From Parcubacteria bacterium C7867-001 (GTDB lineage Bacteria > Patescibacteria > Paceibacteria > UBA9973 > UBA2103): 64,000 nucleotides of DNA. The stretch spans positions 62,001 through 126,000 of the forward strand of contig LFCK01000002.1 in the NCBI GenBank assembly GCA_001189095.1, given 5' to 3'. Positions 8,523 through 17,098 of the stretch are shown here, piece by piece. A model generated the notes under the pieces. The model was given only the letters and a program-made list of their open reading frames with translations. It searched no databases and was not told the DNA's origin. Numbering within the stretch: the first letter of the stretch is position 1; the number at the start of each line of letters is the position of its first letter. A program made the translations under genes and the position numbers.

Positions 8523-8557
8523 AAAAAGCTCGGCCCGTTGCGCCGAGCTTTTTCTTT
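8523..8557 (+). terminator. Intrinsic terminator after the yebC-ruvC unit
   Basis: AAAAAGCTCGG (8523-8533) pairs with CCGAGCTTTTT (8543-8553), followed by CTTTTG. It separates the upstream unit from the PBP1A promoter. Confidence 0.85.
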
Positions 8558-8566
8558 TGCTACATA

Positions 8567-8575
8567 TGCTAGGAT
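8567..8575 (+). promoter_or_regulatory. Extended -10 of the PBP1A gene
   Basis: TGCTAGGAT, a TGn-extended -10, ends eight bases before ATG 8583. This predicts transcription starting at the start codon (leaderless) and argues against the in-frame ATG at 8574, which overlaps the -10. Confidence 0.6.
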
Positions 8576-8582
8576 GCATTCC

Positions 8583-10682
8583 ATGCCACGCCCGAAGCGG
8601 CATTCTCTTCATAATCCGCATCCGATAACCCGACGCCTGTATGTTTTCGCGGGCATCGTACTGTGCGTAATGGCCGCGACCATACTCTGGATCGCACTCA
8701 CGCCGACACCCGATCTCGACTCGTTCGGGGCACGACGTGTTTCCCAATCAACCAAAATATTCGACCGAACCGGAAAGACAGTTCTCTACGATCTCAATCC
8801 GGACGTCCACCGCACCAGCATTCCCCTCTCAAGCATTTCCCCATTCATTCAGAAGGCGACTATTTCTATTGAGGACGCTGATTTCTATAACCATGGCGGT
8901 GTAAGTATCACCGGCATCATCCGCTCGGTGTACAAAGATATTTTCAGTGCATCGTTTGCACAAGGTGGTTCGACCATCACCCAACAAGTCGTGAAAAATA
9001 CGCTTTTGACCGGTGAGAAAAGTATCGTTCGCAAGGTGCAGGAGTGGATTCTTGCGAGCAAGCTTGAGCAGCGCTACAGCAAGGACCAGATCCTGGAGTT
9101 CTACCTAAACGACACATCGTATGGTGGCACACTCTACGGCGTCGAAGCGACTAGCCGTGCATTCTTCGGAAAGTCAGCATCAGACGTATCTATTGCTGAG
9201 GCAGCTTATCTTGCGGCAATTCCACAAGCCCCAACCTACTACTCTCCTTATGGAAACAATCGAAAGTCACTCGATAACCGCCAGAAAATGGTGCTTTCCC
9301 GTATGCATGAGCTTGGCTATATCTCGGACACCCAGTACGAGGAGTCGAAGAAAGAAACTGTTACCTTTGGTCAACGGTCGTCGGGTTCCATTATTGCTCC
9401 ACACTTTGTCTTCTATATTGAGCAGCAGCTTGAAGAAAAATATGGACCTTCGGTTGCCACTATGGGACTTTCGGTCATTACGACGCTTGATGCTGATCTC
9501 CAGCATGCGGCAGAAACGACTGTAGCGCAGTATGCTGCCGAAAACACAAAGAAATTTAATGCTTCGAATGCGGCGCTCGTTGCTATCGATCCCAAAACGG
9601 GCCAGATACTCGCTATGGTCGGCTCAAGGAATTATTTCGATCCTGAAATAGACGGCAATTACAATGCGTCACTCGCAAGCCGCCAGCCCGGTTCTTCCTT
9701 CAAGCCTTTCGTATACGCCGCAGCTCTCGCGAAGGGCTATACTCCTGAGACCGCAATTTTCGATCTCCCGACACAATTCTCGACAGCCTGCAGCGCAAGC
9801 GATAACTACAACAGCAACCCTCCGTGCTACGCGCCGAGTGACTACGACAATAAATTCCGTGGCCCAATGACGTTCACGACTGCACTCGCGCAATCCATCA
9901 ACGTTCCCGCGGTGAAAGTCATGTACCTCGCTGGCATCAAGAACGTCATTGATCTCGCGACACGCATGGGAATCACAACACTTGGTGACCCGAACCATTA
10001 CGGTCTCTCCCTCGCACTTGGCGCCGCAGAAGTCCACCTCCTTGAGCTTACGAATGCGTATGGCGCTTTTGCAAACAACGGAACACTTAACCCAATAACT
10101 GGATTCCTTGAAGTTAAGGACGCGGAGGGTAAAACGCTCGAAAAGTTTGAAGAAAAGCCGCAGCTCGTGCTTGATCCGGGTGTCGCGCATGATATTTCTT
10201 CGATGCTCTCCAACAACGAGGCTCGCTTCCCTGAATACCCTCCTGAAAACCCGCTCCACTTCGCTGGATACGACGTTGCTGCAAAGACTGGTACGACAAA
10301 TGATTACAAAGACGCATGGACGGTCGGCTACACTCCAAATCTTGTGGTAGGTGTATGGGCTGGCAACAATGACGCAAGTCCGATGGTGAAGGAAATTGCA
10401 GGATATATTGTCGCACCTATGTGGCACGCATTTATGGAGCAAGCGCTTGCGAAACTTCCTAAGGAATTCTTTGGTGAACCACGAGGTATACCGGATGGCG
10501 CTCCGGGAATTCTCCGCGGTATCTATCTCGATGGAAGTGGTGTATCCCATGAAATTCTCCACTTCGTAAACAAGAGCGATCCTCTTTCCGGCGGCGCATC
10601 ATGGGGAGACCCGCAGTACTCCTATTGGGAATATCCAGTTCAACAGTGGATGGGAGCAAACCCCGGATACACCGGACAGTAA
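8583..10682 (+). CDS. Bifunctional penicillin-binding protein 1A (transglycosylase/transpeptidase)
   Basis: 699 aa. Short basic cytoplasmic tail, one membrane helix (about 16-38), GT51 glycosyltransferase with EDADFYNHGG and QGGSTITQQVVKN (about 90-260), then the transpeptidase with SSFKPF (SxxK, near residue 371), QSIN (SxN) and KTGTTNDYKDAW (KTG, near 567). It polymerises and cross-links peptidoglycan outside the membrane, so the cell makes its own wall. The start at 8583 is chosen from the -10 spacing. It ends directly against the convergent gene at 10683. Confidence 0.95.
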   Translation: MPRPKRHSLHNPHPITRRLYVFAGIVLCVMAATILWIALTPTPDLDSFGARRVSQSTKIFDRTGKTVLYDLNPDVHRTSIPLSSISPFIQKATISIEDADFYNHGGVSITGIIRSVYKDIFSASFAQGGSTITQQVVKNTLLTGEKSIVRKVQEWILASKLEQRYSKDQILEFYLNDTSYGGTLYGVEATSRAFFGKSASDVSIAEAAYLAAIPQAPTYYSPYGNNRKSLDNRQKMVLSRMHELGYISDTQYEESKKETVTFGQRSSGSIIAPHFVFYIEQQLEEKYGPSVATMGLSVITTLDADLQHAAETTVAQYAAENTKKFNASNAALVAIDPKTGQILAMVGSRNYFDPEIDGNYNASLASRQPGSSFKPFVYAAALAKGYTPETAIFDLPTQFSTACSASDNYNSNPPCYAPSDYDNKFRGPMTFTTALAQSINVPAVKVMYLAGIKNVIDLATRMGITTLGDPNHYGLSLALGAAEVHLLELTNAYGAFANNGTLNPITGFLEVKDAEGKTLEKFEEKPQLVLDPGVAHDISSMLSNNEARFPEYPPENPLHFAGYDVAAKTGTTNDYKDAWTVGYTPNLVVGVWAGNNDASPMVKEIAGYIVAPMWHAFMEQALAKLPKEFFGEPRGIPDGAPGILRGIYLDGSGVSHEILHFVNKSDPLSGGASWGDPQYSYWEYPVQQWMGANPGYTGQ

Positions 10683-10937
10683 TTACCTCAAGTACTTCTT
10701 AATCCACCACTCTTTCAAAGTCGGAAATGTTAGCGTCGAGAGTAGGAAACCAAGAGTAGGAATGACAGCTCCTAGGTAGGCATTTGGCGCTTGTATGACT
10801 AGGAGTGCGATTACTGCCGTTACGTATGTAGTCACAGCAACCAGGAGTTTGCGGAATAAACTCGTCTCCCAAGCCTTATCGAGCGATACACGCTGGTTCC
10901 TTTCTTTTATTTGTTGAATTTCTTTCTCTAACTCCAT
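10683..10937 (-). CDS. Small two-helix membrane protein downstream of dnaN
   Basis: 84 aa with an N-terminal charged helix (MELEKEIQQIKERNQR), then two membrane helices (about 29-48 and 53-69) and a basic end. Starts six bases after the dnaN stop, so it is co-transcribed with dnaN. No family recognised. Its stop abuts the PBP1A stop. Confidence 0.7.
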   Translation of the reverse strand: MELEKEIQQIKERNQRVSLDKAWETSLFRKLLVAVTTYVTAVIALLVIQAPNAYLGAVIPTLGFLLSTLTFPTLKEWWIKKYLR

Positions 10938-10942
10938 ACAAA

Positions 10943-12043
10943 CTACTGATTCATCGGCATCACAAGATATAAGAGTGAACTATCCCCTACTCCACGCATC
11001 ACTAGCGCGCGACCGATTCCACTCGCCGAAAGAGAAATGTTTTCCGTTGTAAAAAGAGAAAGAGGAGCCTGAAGGTAGCGGTAATTGAACGCAAGCTCAA
11101 TAGACTCTCCATTGATCGCTGCGGGGATAGACTCCGCTGTGGTACCAACATCAGCATTACGTGCATCAAGCACCACTCTCTTCCCTGCAGCATCGAATTT
11201 AAGCTTCACTTTCTGAAAGGAGTCTGAGAAGACTGAGGTAAGACGAAGTGCTGGATCGAAGTCCTTACGAAGAAGGGTTGCCTCCGAAACAAATGTCTTC
11301 GGAATGATTTGCTGATAGTCCGGATAGGAGACGGTCACGAGACGACTGGTAATCACTCCGTCCTTCCACATGACCGCACATTGATGTTCATCAACCAGAA
11401 CGGTAACTTCGTCGTCAGGAATGGTTTGCGCCAGCTCTACGGCATTTTTAGCGGGAATAAGCATAGTAAACGGCGGTATTGAACCAGAGCTCGTCACTTT
11501 CTTTTCAATAAGACGGAAAGAGTCAGTGGCTGCCGAGGTAATCACTCCTCCTTCGGCTTTAATGAAGATGCTTGCGAGCTCTGGACGGATAGTTGAGACG
11601 GACGCACAGGGCGCGACGGAGAGAATCAGCGACTTAAGAATGCTACCTGCAATTGCGAATTTAGCTTTCGAACCTTCAGGAATTGGTAGTGTGGGGAAAT
11701 CTTCATAAGGGAGGGTGCGAAGAGTGCTTTTGGCACCTGAAGTTGAAATAACGGCGGTTTCTCCCGCATGCTCAATGGTCACTGCGCCAGCCCCAGTAAA
11801 GGAGGCGCTCGTCTCTTTTAGAACTTGTGCGGGAAGAACCACTACACCGGCATCTTTGATTGTTCCGGTGATTTTTATATCAATACCTGTTTCAAGATTT
11901 GTTGCTCGAAGCTTTATTCCGTCATCGCCAGCAAGTATGACGATGCCTCCTAGAACAGGAAGTGAGGTCGCTGTTCGTTGTGCAAATCGACTAACTCGAG
12001 AAACTGCATCTCCTAATTCTTTTTTTTCTAGAGAAATGACCAT
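10943..12043 (-). CDS. dnaN: DNA polymerase III sliding clamp, beta subunit
   Basis: 366 aa from ATG 12043 (MVISLEKKELGDAVSRVSRF), the same length as E. coli DnaN. Three clamp repeats are recognisable: TSLPVLGGIVILAGDDGIKLRATNLE, FPTLPIPEG, RLTSVFSD and the C-terminal LYLVMPMN. An upstream in-frame start (12100) is rejected because a perfect TATAAT lies at 12055-12050, seven bases before ATG 12043. The mRNA is therefore predicted to be leaderless. Confidence 0.95.
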   Translation of the reverse strand: MVISLEKKELGDAVSRVSRFAQRTATSLPVLGGIVILAGDDGIKLRATNLETGIDIKITGTIKDAGVVVLPAQVLKETSASFTGAGAVTIEHAGETAVISTSGAKSTLRTLPYEDFPTLPIPEGSKAKFAIAGSILKSLILSVAPCASVSTIRPELASIFIKAEGGVITSAATDSFRLIEKKVTSSGSIPPFTMLIPAKNAVELAQTIPDDEVTVLVDEHQCAVMWKDGVITSRLVTVSYPDYQQIIPKTFVSEATLLRKDFDPALRLTSVFSDSFQKVKLKFDAAGKRVVLDARNADVGTTAESIPAAINGESIELAFNYRYLQAPLSLFTTENISLSASGIGRALVMRGVGDSSLLYLVMPMNQ

Positions 12044-12049
12044 ACAAGG

Positions 12050-12055
12050 ATTATA
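12050..12055 (-). promoter_or_regulatory. -10 box of dnaN, leaderless spacing
   Basis: TATAAT (complement of 12050-12055) followed by CCTTGT and ATG. The start codon lies at the expected +1. Confidence 0.6.
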
Positions 12056-12255
12056 AGGCGTGTGGATACGGGGATATCGTATTCGAGCTAGTAAATACAA
12101 CGTTTTTTCGTGAAGGAGTAGCTAAGAAGCTGTGTATATTCTTGGCACAGGAAGTGGGGATAACTACTGGAGTAGTGCATGACTGGGTATAACCGATCCT
12201 TTTCCCCAACTCCATCCCCATAGTTTTACGGAAGTTTTTCATATCTTTTCCACAG
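12056..12255. other. Candidate replication origin between dnaA and dnaN
   Basis: No credible gene in 200 bp between the dnaN promoter and the dnaA stop. Three near-consensus DnaA boxes, one mismatch each: TGTGGATAC (12061-12069), TGGGGATAA (12155-12163) and TTTTCCACA (12246-12254, inverted). A fourth, TGTGGATAT, is at 13689-13697 on the other side of dnaA. The gene order yidC-rnpA-rpmH / dnaA-dnaN is the classical bacterial origin neighbourhood. Which gap holds the unwinding element cannot be decided by eye. Confidence 0.45.
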
Positions 12256-13602
12256 CTATACCAACAGTCCGCGGATATCGGAGATCTCTTTCGCGAGCTC
12301 CGCATCTTCAATAACTTCACGCTTCACTTTCTCGCAGGAGTGAATAACGGTAGTGTGGTCGCGCCCACCAAGCTTGCTACCAATAGTTGGATACGAAACT
12401 GAAAAGTCCTCACGGAGAAGGTACATAATGACTTGGCGTGGGCGCACTACCTCCCTTCTACGAGTCTTCTCGTAGATACTTTCCTCATCGATACCGTAGA
12501 ACTCAGCAACTTTAGAGACCACATGCTTAACCGATACTGTTTTTGTTGGGCGTGAGAAGGTTCTGAGTGACTGACGTACCTCAGCAAGATCAGGAGGGAT
12601 CCCCTTTACTTGCGTATGGCAGACAACGCTATTAATCACACCCTCAAGCTCACGAATAGAGCCTGAAACTGAGGTCGCGATGTATTCAATAACCGAATCA
12701 TCAAGGTGGATGCCATGATGAGCGGCCTTTTTACGGACAATAGCGATACGTGATTCCGTGTCTGGCTCGCCGATATCGACGGTCATACCACTCGAGAAGC
12801 GGCCACGAAGGCGATCGGCGATATCAGGAATAGCCTGCGGAGGACGATCTGAGGAGAAAATAATCTGCTTATTGTTGTCGTGAAGCGAATTGAAAAGGTG
12901 GAAGAGTTCTTCCTGTGTTTTTTCGCGCTTAGTGAGGAATTGCACATCGTCCATGATCAAAAGATCGTACTGGCGGTATTTTTCCTTGAAACGATTTGCC
13001 GTACCGGCCTGAATCGAGTCGGTATAGTCGTTTCCAAAACGCTCCGAGGTGAGATAGAACACTTTTCGGTTCGGATACATTTTCTTGAAATGGTTTCCTA
13101 TTGCCTGAATGAGGTGCGTCTTCCCTCTTCCCGTCTCTCCATAGATGAAAAGCGGGTTGTAGGTGATTCCGGGGCGCTTTATGGCCGCCTGAGCCGCAGT
13201 GTGCGCGAGCTCATTGAAAGCACCGATGACGAAGGTGTCGAAGGTGTAGCGAGGGTTAAGATTGTCACTTTTGTTTATGTAGAACTCATCGAGCGGAAGT
13301 TCAGTATTCGGCCTATCGCGGCGTACTTCCTTAGGTTTTCGGCGGTCGTCTTTAACGATGAGGTACTCAATATTTCGATACTCAAACGAAACTCCACGAA
13401 TAATTTTGAGGAGGAGGGTGTGAAATTTCTTCTGGTACCAGTCGCGGAAGAATTGGCTTGGTACGCCAACGTACACAATGCCGTCCTCTATCTTCACAAT
13501 GGAGCTCTCTCTGAACCATGTGTTGAAATTTGCTGGAGAAATGGATAATTCGACCTGCGTCAGCACGTACTCCCACAACTCACGAGGATCGGATTTATTC
13601 AT
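12256..13602 (-). CDS. dnaA: Chromosomal replication initiator DnaA
   Basis: 448 aa from ATG 13602 (MNKSDPRELWEYVLTQVE). Domain I at 1-80, Walker A GETGRGKT near residue 154, Walker B LLIMDDVQFL near 212, and domain IV with GGRDHTTVIHSCEKV near 412 that binds DnaA boxes. A TATAAT at 13621-13616 overlaps the alternative ATG 13617, so 13602 with a leader of about seven bases is preferred. Divergent from rpmH. Confidence 0.96.
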   Translation of the reverse strand: MNKSDPRELWEYVLTQVELSISPANFNTWFRESSIVKIEDGIVYVGVPSQFFRDWYQKKFHTLLLKIIRGVSFEYRNIEYLIVKDDRRKPKEVRRDRPNTELPLDEFYINKSDNLNPRYTFDTFVIGAFNELAHTAAQAAIKRPGITYNPLFIYGETGRGKTHLIQAIGNHFKKMYPNRKVFYLTSERFGNDYTDSIQAGTANRFKEKYRQYDLLIMDDVQFLTKREKTQEELFHLFNSLHDNNKQIIFSSDRPPQAIPDIADRLRGRFSSGMTVDIGEPDTESRIAIVRKKAAHHGIHLDDSVIEYIATSVSGSIRELEGVINSVVCHTQVKGIPPDLAEVRQSLRTFSRPTKTVSVKHVVSKVAEFYGIDEESIYEKTRRREVVRPRQVIMYLLREDFSVSYPTIGSKLGGRDHTTVIHSCEKVKREVIEDAELAKEISDIRGLLV

Positions 13603-13615
13603 GACAGATTCGAGC

Positions 13616-13621
13616 ATTATA
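13616..13621 (-). promoter_or_regulatory. -10 box of dnaA
   Basis: TATAAT on the minus strand, fourteen bases before ATG 13602. The -35 is poor (TTACCC). It lies back-to-back with the rpmH promoter (TGTTAGTAT, 13678-13686). Confidence 0.5.
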
Positions 13622-13697
13622 CGCTTCCCTTCTGAAGCGGGTAAGTGCCGCTTTTTCTTGCAGAACGGTGGAGAACCTGTTAGTATCCTGTGGATAT

Positions 13698-13835
13698 ATG
13701 CCAAAGCGAACCTACCAGCCAAAAAAGCGAAAACGAGCAAAGACTCACGGTTTCCGTACGCGCAGCAAGACGGCGAACGGTAAGAACGTGCTCCGCCGAC
13801 GCCGCCGAAAAGGCCGCGCCAGCCTTACGGTCTAG
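13698..13835 (+). CDS. rpmH: 50S ribosomal protein L34
   Basis: 45 codons from ATG 13698. The protein starts MPKRTYQPKKRKRAKTHGFR and continues RTRSKTANGKNVLRRRRRKG, a textbook bL34. It sits between the dnaA promoter region and rnpA (two bases to the rnpA ATG). An extended -10, TGTTAGTAT, lies at 13678-13686 and gives a very short leader. Confidence 0.97.
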   Translation: MPKRTYQPKKRKRAKTHGFRTRSKTANGKNVLRRRRRKGRASLTV

Positions 13836-13837
13836 CC

Positions 13838-14170
13838 ATGCTTCCCCGCCGCCACCGTCTCCCGCGGCGCGCGTTTACCTCTCTCCGGCACGCAAAACGT
13901 GCTGAGACGGCCCATTTTTCCGTACTCCTCCTCCCTTCTGGGGCAGAGGGGGGCTGTGCGGCAATAGTTTCAAAAAAGGTCGCCCGACTTTCAGTAAAAA
14001 GGCACCTTCTCAAGCGCCGAATACTCTCGGTCATGCGCCCCTGGTGCCTTACCCATCTTGGTATCGTAGTCCACGCTCGTGCTGGCAGCGATAAGCTCGC
14101 CTTCTCGGAACTTAAAGAGGAATTAGGAGCCCTTCTTGGGCGACTTTTGCCACAAATTCGTGCATACTAG
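13838..14170 (+). CDS. rnpA: Ribonuclease P protein component
   Basis: 110 aa, very basic. LPRRHRLPRRAFTSL at the N-terminus and the RNR-type motif KKVARLSVKRHLLKRRI, as in RnpA, which helps the RNase P RNA mature tRNA 5' ends. It lies between rpmH and yidC as in most bacteria. Confidence 0.9.
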   Translation: MLPRRHRLPRRAFTSLRHAKRAETAHFSVLLLPSGAEGGCAAIVSKKVARLSVKRHLLKRRILSVMRPWCLTHLGIVVHARAGSDKLAFSELKEELGALLGRLLPQIRAY

Positions 14171-14176
14171 AAATTC

Positions 14177-14917
14177 ATGATTGAATTTTTCCATCAGTTT
14201 CTTTACGTTCCGATCTACAACCTCCTCGTGTTTCTCGTCGGGATCATGCCGGGAGGGGATATTGGCCTCTCGGTCATTGTGGCGACGCTTATCGTAAAAA
14301 TAATCATCATGCCGCTCTCGCTTGCGGCTGTCCGTACGCAGAAGATGATGAAAATCATCGAGCCGAAGGTTAAGAAAATCCAAGAAGAGCTTAAGGACGA
14401 TAAGGAGAAACAGGCGCGTGAACTTTTTGCCGTCTATAAAAAATACAAAATAAAGCCGCTCGCGAGCTTCCTTACGCTCCTCATCCAGATTCCAATACTT
14501 ATTTCGCTTTATTGGGTGTTTAGCACCGAAATTCTTCCGCAGGCTGACCTTTCCCTCCTCTACTCCTTCGTGCATCTCCCTGCGTCCGCCTCCCCGCTCT
14601 TCCTCGGTCTTTTCCCTGTTGCCGCATCGAGCATCGCTCTCGCTCTTATCGCAGGTCTCTCGCAGCTTGTTCAGGCGTACGTCGCTATTCCGCTCCCCCC
14701 TGCCCCAAGCAAAGATGCAGCTGCCTCAATGCAGGCTGAATTTGGCCGCGCTCTCGCTCTTCAAGCTCGCTTCATCATCCCGATTCTTATCGGTGTTGTT
14801 GCCTATACCTCTGGCGCAATCGCACTTTATTTCATCACCAGCAATATCGTGATGCTCTTACAGGAATTCATCGTTCGCCAAGGAAAACTTCCCGAGCTCG
14901 CTGAAGAGGATCGCTAA
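14177..14917 (+). CDS. yidC: Membrane protein insertase YidC/Oxa1
   Basis: 246 aa, the short form without the large periplasmic domain, as in Gram-positives and CPR. Helices at about 10-28, 31-52, 95-117, 135-160 and 196-232. Between helices 2 and 3 is the coiled cytoplasmic hairpin (KMMKIIEPKVKKIQEELKDD). The groove Arg is at AAVRTQKMM. It inserts membrane proteins with or without SecYEG. It overlaps the convergent gene at 14914 by 4 bases. Confidence 0.94.
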   Translation: MIEFFHQFLYVPIYNLLVFLVGIMPGGDIGLSVIVATLIVKIIIMPLSLAAVRTQKMMKIIEPKVKKIQEELKDDKEKQARELFAVYKKYKIKPLASFLTLLIQIPILISLYWVFSTEILPQADLSLLYSFVHLPASASPLFLGLFPVAASSIALALIAGLSQLVQAYVAIPLPPAPSKDAAASMQAEFGRALALQARFIIPILIGVVAYTSGAIALYFITSNIVMLLQEFIVRQGKLPELAEEDR

Positions 14918-16173
14918 AGGTCGAATGCGTAGAGCGAGCTGTCTCGCTTATTCATGAACACGAGAATGTCCGCTTTCGGATCTAAGGTAAGGTTTTGTAC
15001 ATCAATATCGGTTCCCGTGACATTCGATGGGTCGATGGTAAGTACTGCAAGACGAGAAACAAGATCTATCTTCCAGATACGGTCTGCAAAGCGGACGGCA
15101 CCCTGATACCAATCGTCAGGAAGCGTTCCGGAAATTTTCTTTGGAACGGCGCAAAAGACATTTGTTTCGTCAGGAGACCAAACGCACTTTTCCGCAAAGG
15201 TAGGGGTTGGAAGCGCGGTTATGGTGCGTGTTGCGACCGAAAGAACTGCAAGGCGCGGAGTTCCTCCATCAGTGTAGGAAAATAGTACCGATTTGCCCGA
15301 AGGACTCGGAAGGGTTGCGAGGCCTGAGAGTGGACCGAGGAGACGTGAGAAGTTTCCCGAGGCATCAACGAGGAAGGAATAGCCCGGAACACCGGAAGAA
15401 GCTTTCGTTGTCGCAACAAAGGTCTTTCCTGCGAATCGGACCGAAAGAGAGGAAAGGACGGAGGAGAAGGCTGTTTTAACATTCGAACCGTCTGAACGGG
15501 CAGTTGTTCCTATTGAGCCAGAAGAGTTTTTTACGAGTGAAAATACGGTACTCGACGCACTTGTGGTCACTTCATCGAGATCGCGCTCGAGGAAATACCC
15601 CCCTTCCCCGTTTGCCGGAAGCGCGTAAGTCTCAATATGTTCATCGCCCGCGTCGTCCTTCGAAAGGTACTGCGTAAATGCGAGTGAGCCATCAGCGACC
15701 CACGCAGCCGTTTGTATCCCCGGAACTGTTTTGTTTGAAAGGCGGGTCGAGGCGTCGGCATGGAATTTGTAGGAATACACGTTACCGCTCGCGCGGTCGA
15801 TGTAGCGAATGTCAGTGTCGTCGGTCGGCGCGAGAGTTCCGGCTGGTGTTGAGGTTGAGGTGGTCGCTGTCTGCCCCGCCTTCGGCGCTGGAACGTATAC
15901 TGCAGCGAAACCAGCAACGACCGGCGCAGCCGTTACTTGTATAAAGCGAGCGGAGAGCTTCTTCCCTGCTCCCTGCGAAATAATGCCCGTGTCCGTATTC
16001 CCATTAGTGTTCCCTCCCGTAACATCGTTACTTCCCGTATTTCCGAACGGATTCTCTCCACCGGTTGTGAGAGTCGGCGAAGAAGGAGCGAAGAAGATGA
16101 AATACACCGCAGCAAGTACGCCGAGTCCGACGACAATGCTTGCGACAATGATGAGGATACGACGTGTGTTCAT
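14914..16173 (-). CDS. Membrane-anchored beta-propeller-like protein of the secretion locus
   Basis: 419 aa: one N-terminal helix (6-29), a Gly/Asn/Thr-rich linker (about 33-70), then repeats of beta-strand character with typical TolB/WD-like turns (DIRYIDRASGNVYSY, WSPDETNVFCAVPK, NRTILVFMNKRDSSLYAF-like ends). Last gene of a long minus-strand operon of type IV secretion-like genes, two bases from the preceding stop. It could be an external sensor or scaffold; function unknown. Confidence 0.7.
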   Translation of the reverse strand: MNTRRILIIVASIVVGLGVLAAVYFIFFAPSSPTLTTGGENPFGNTGSNDVTGGNTNGNTDTGIISQGAGKKLSARFIQVTAAPVVAGFAAVYVPAPKAGQTATTSTSTPAGTLAPTDDTDIRYIDRASGNVYSYKFHADASTRLSNKTVPGIQTAAWVADGSLAFTQYLSKDDAGDEHIETYALPANGEGGYFLERDLDEVTTSASSTVFSLVKNSSGSIGTTARSDGSNVKTAFSSVLSSLSVRFAGKTFVATTKASSGVPGYSFLVDASGNFSRLLGPLSGLATLPSPSGKSVLFSYTDGGTPRLAVLSVATRTITALPTPTFAEKCVWSPDETNVFCAVPKKISGTLPDDWYQGAVRFADRIWKIDLVSRLAVLTIDPSNVTGTDIDVQNLTLDPKADILVFMNKRDSSLYAFDL

Positions 16174-16175
16174 AG

Positions 16176-17096
16176 TTACTTAACCATACCTGGTGTGACT
16201 GTCGTCTCGGAGAATCCGGTCGAGTAGTCACACGCTGGTGCTGGGAGCTCAACGGTATGAGCGCCTATGGCTTTTTCTCCGACCACAGCGCATCCCTGAA
16301 GGGTTTTTATAGGACTATCGGTGCTTGCGCCGTGTTTCGTATCTGCGTTGCAGTAAGCAGCTAGCTGCGCAGAGGTAACTCCGCCATTTTTCGGAGCAAC
16401 ATATACGTGCTGGAAGAATCCGGACGCACAACCACCGGTTTTTGATTTATCAAACTCTGCATAGCCGGCCCAAATAACACTTCCAAGTTGGGACGCAACC
16501 CACTTCTTAGTAGCCGGCGGTATTTTTTCGCAGTACTCGCCAGTAGTACTAAAGACAAGCTCTTCGGTATCAGGATCGCAGACAGGAGTGTCGCCAGCAG
16601 GCTCACCACCCTCATCGGCCGGTGTTGTGTCCGTTGGTGTATCTCCACCACCTGTTCCCCCGTCTCCACCAGCCGGCTTACCGTCCCCTGTTTTCGGGCC
16701 TCCATCTCCTGTTCCCGAGACAATAGGCGCAAGGTCGAGTTTAAGATCGAGAATTCGGGGGTCTATGACACTAAATACAATGGTCGGTGCGAGCACGATA
16801 AGGAGACCGAAAATCGACCATCCAATGAGGCTGCGTGCCTCTTTCTTCTCGGTAATCGAGTCGGGACCGAGATACATGATGCCTGCGCGCATGATCTGGA
16901 GAACCGCGAGGGCGGCAGCGATACCGATGCAAATTTTGTAGAGCGAGTTGAAGAACGGCGCGAAACCTTGGCTGCCCGCATTCACGACTTCCTTGAACGC
17001 AGGAATCTGCGTGAGCGGGGTGAAGGTCGCCTCATTCGCAGCAAAGACGCCGAGCGGAAGAATGAGGAACGCGAGAATGAAAAGAAGAGTTCGCAT
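16176..17096 (-). CDS. VirB2/TrbC-like pilin-type membrane protein with long external tail
   Basis: 306 aa: signal peptide (1-19), two helices at about 53-72 and 88-109 separated by a short basic loop (YLGPDSITEKKEARSLIG), which is the VirB2/TrbC layout. Then a Gly/Thr/Pro-rich linker and a Cys-containing C-terminal domain (VCDPDTEELVF, GEYCEKIPP, GGCASGFFQ, GCAVVG). The extension is unusual for a pilin subunit. In the operon it lies two bases from each neighbour. Confidence 0.7.
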   Translation of the reverse strand: MRTLLFILAFLILPLGVFAANEATFTPLTQIPAFKEVVNAGSQGFAPFFNSLYKICIGIAAALAVLQIMRAGIMYLGPDSITEKKEARSLIGWSIFGLLIVLAPTIVFSVIDPRILDLKLDLAPIVSGTGDGGPKTGDGKPAGGDGGTGGGDTPTDTTPADEGGEPAGDTPVCDPDTEELVFSTTGEYCEKIPPATKKWVASQLGSVIWAGYAEFDKSKTGGCASGFFQHVYVAPKNGGVTSAQLAAYCNADTKHGASTDSPIKTLQGCAVVGEKAIGAHTVELPAPACDYSTGFSETTVTPGMVK

Positions 17097-17098
17097 GG

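Noticed and set aside
9669..10562. 297-codon minus ORF inside PBP1A
   Set aside because: Antisense shadow; no motif, while PBP1A has all catalytic motifs.
12051..12320. 89-codon minus ORF between dnaA and dnaN
   Set aside because: Covers the DnaA boxes and the dnaA 3' end; sequence is not protein-like.
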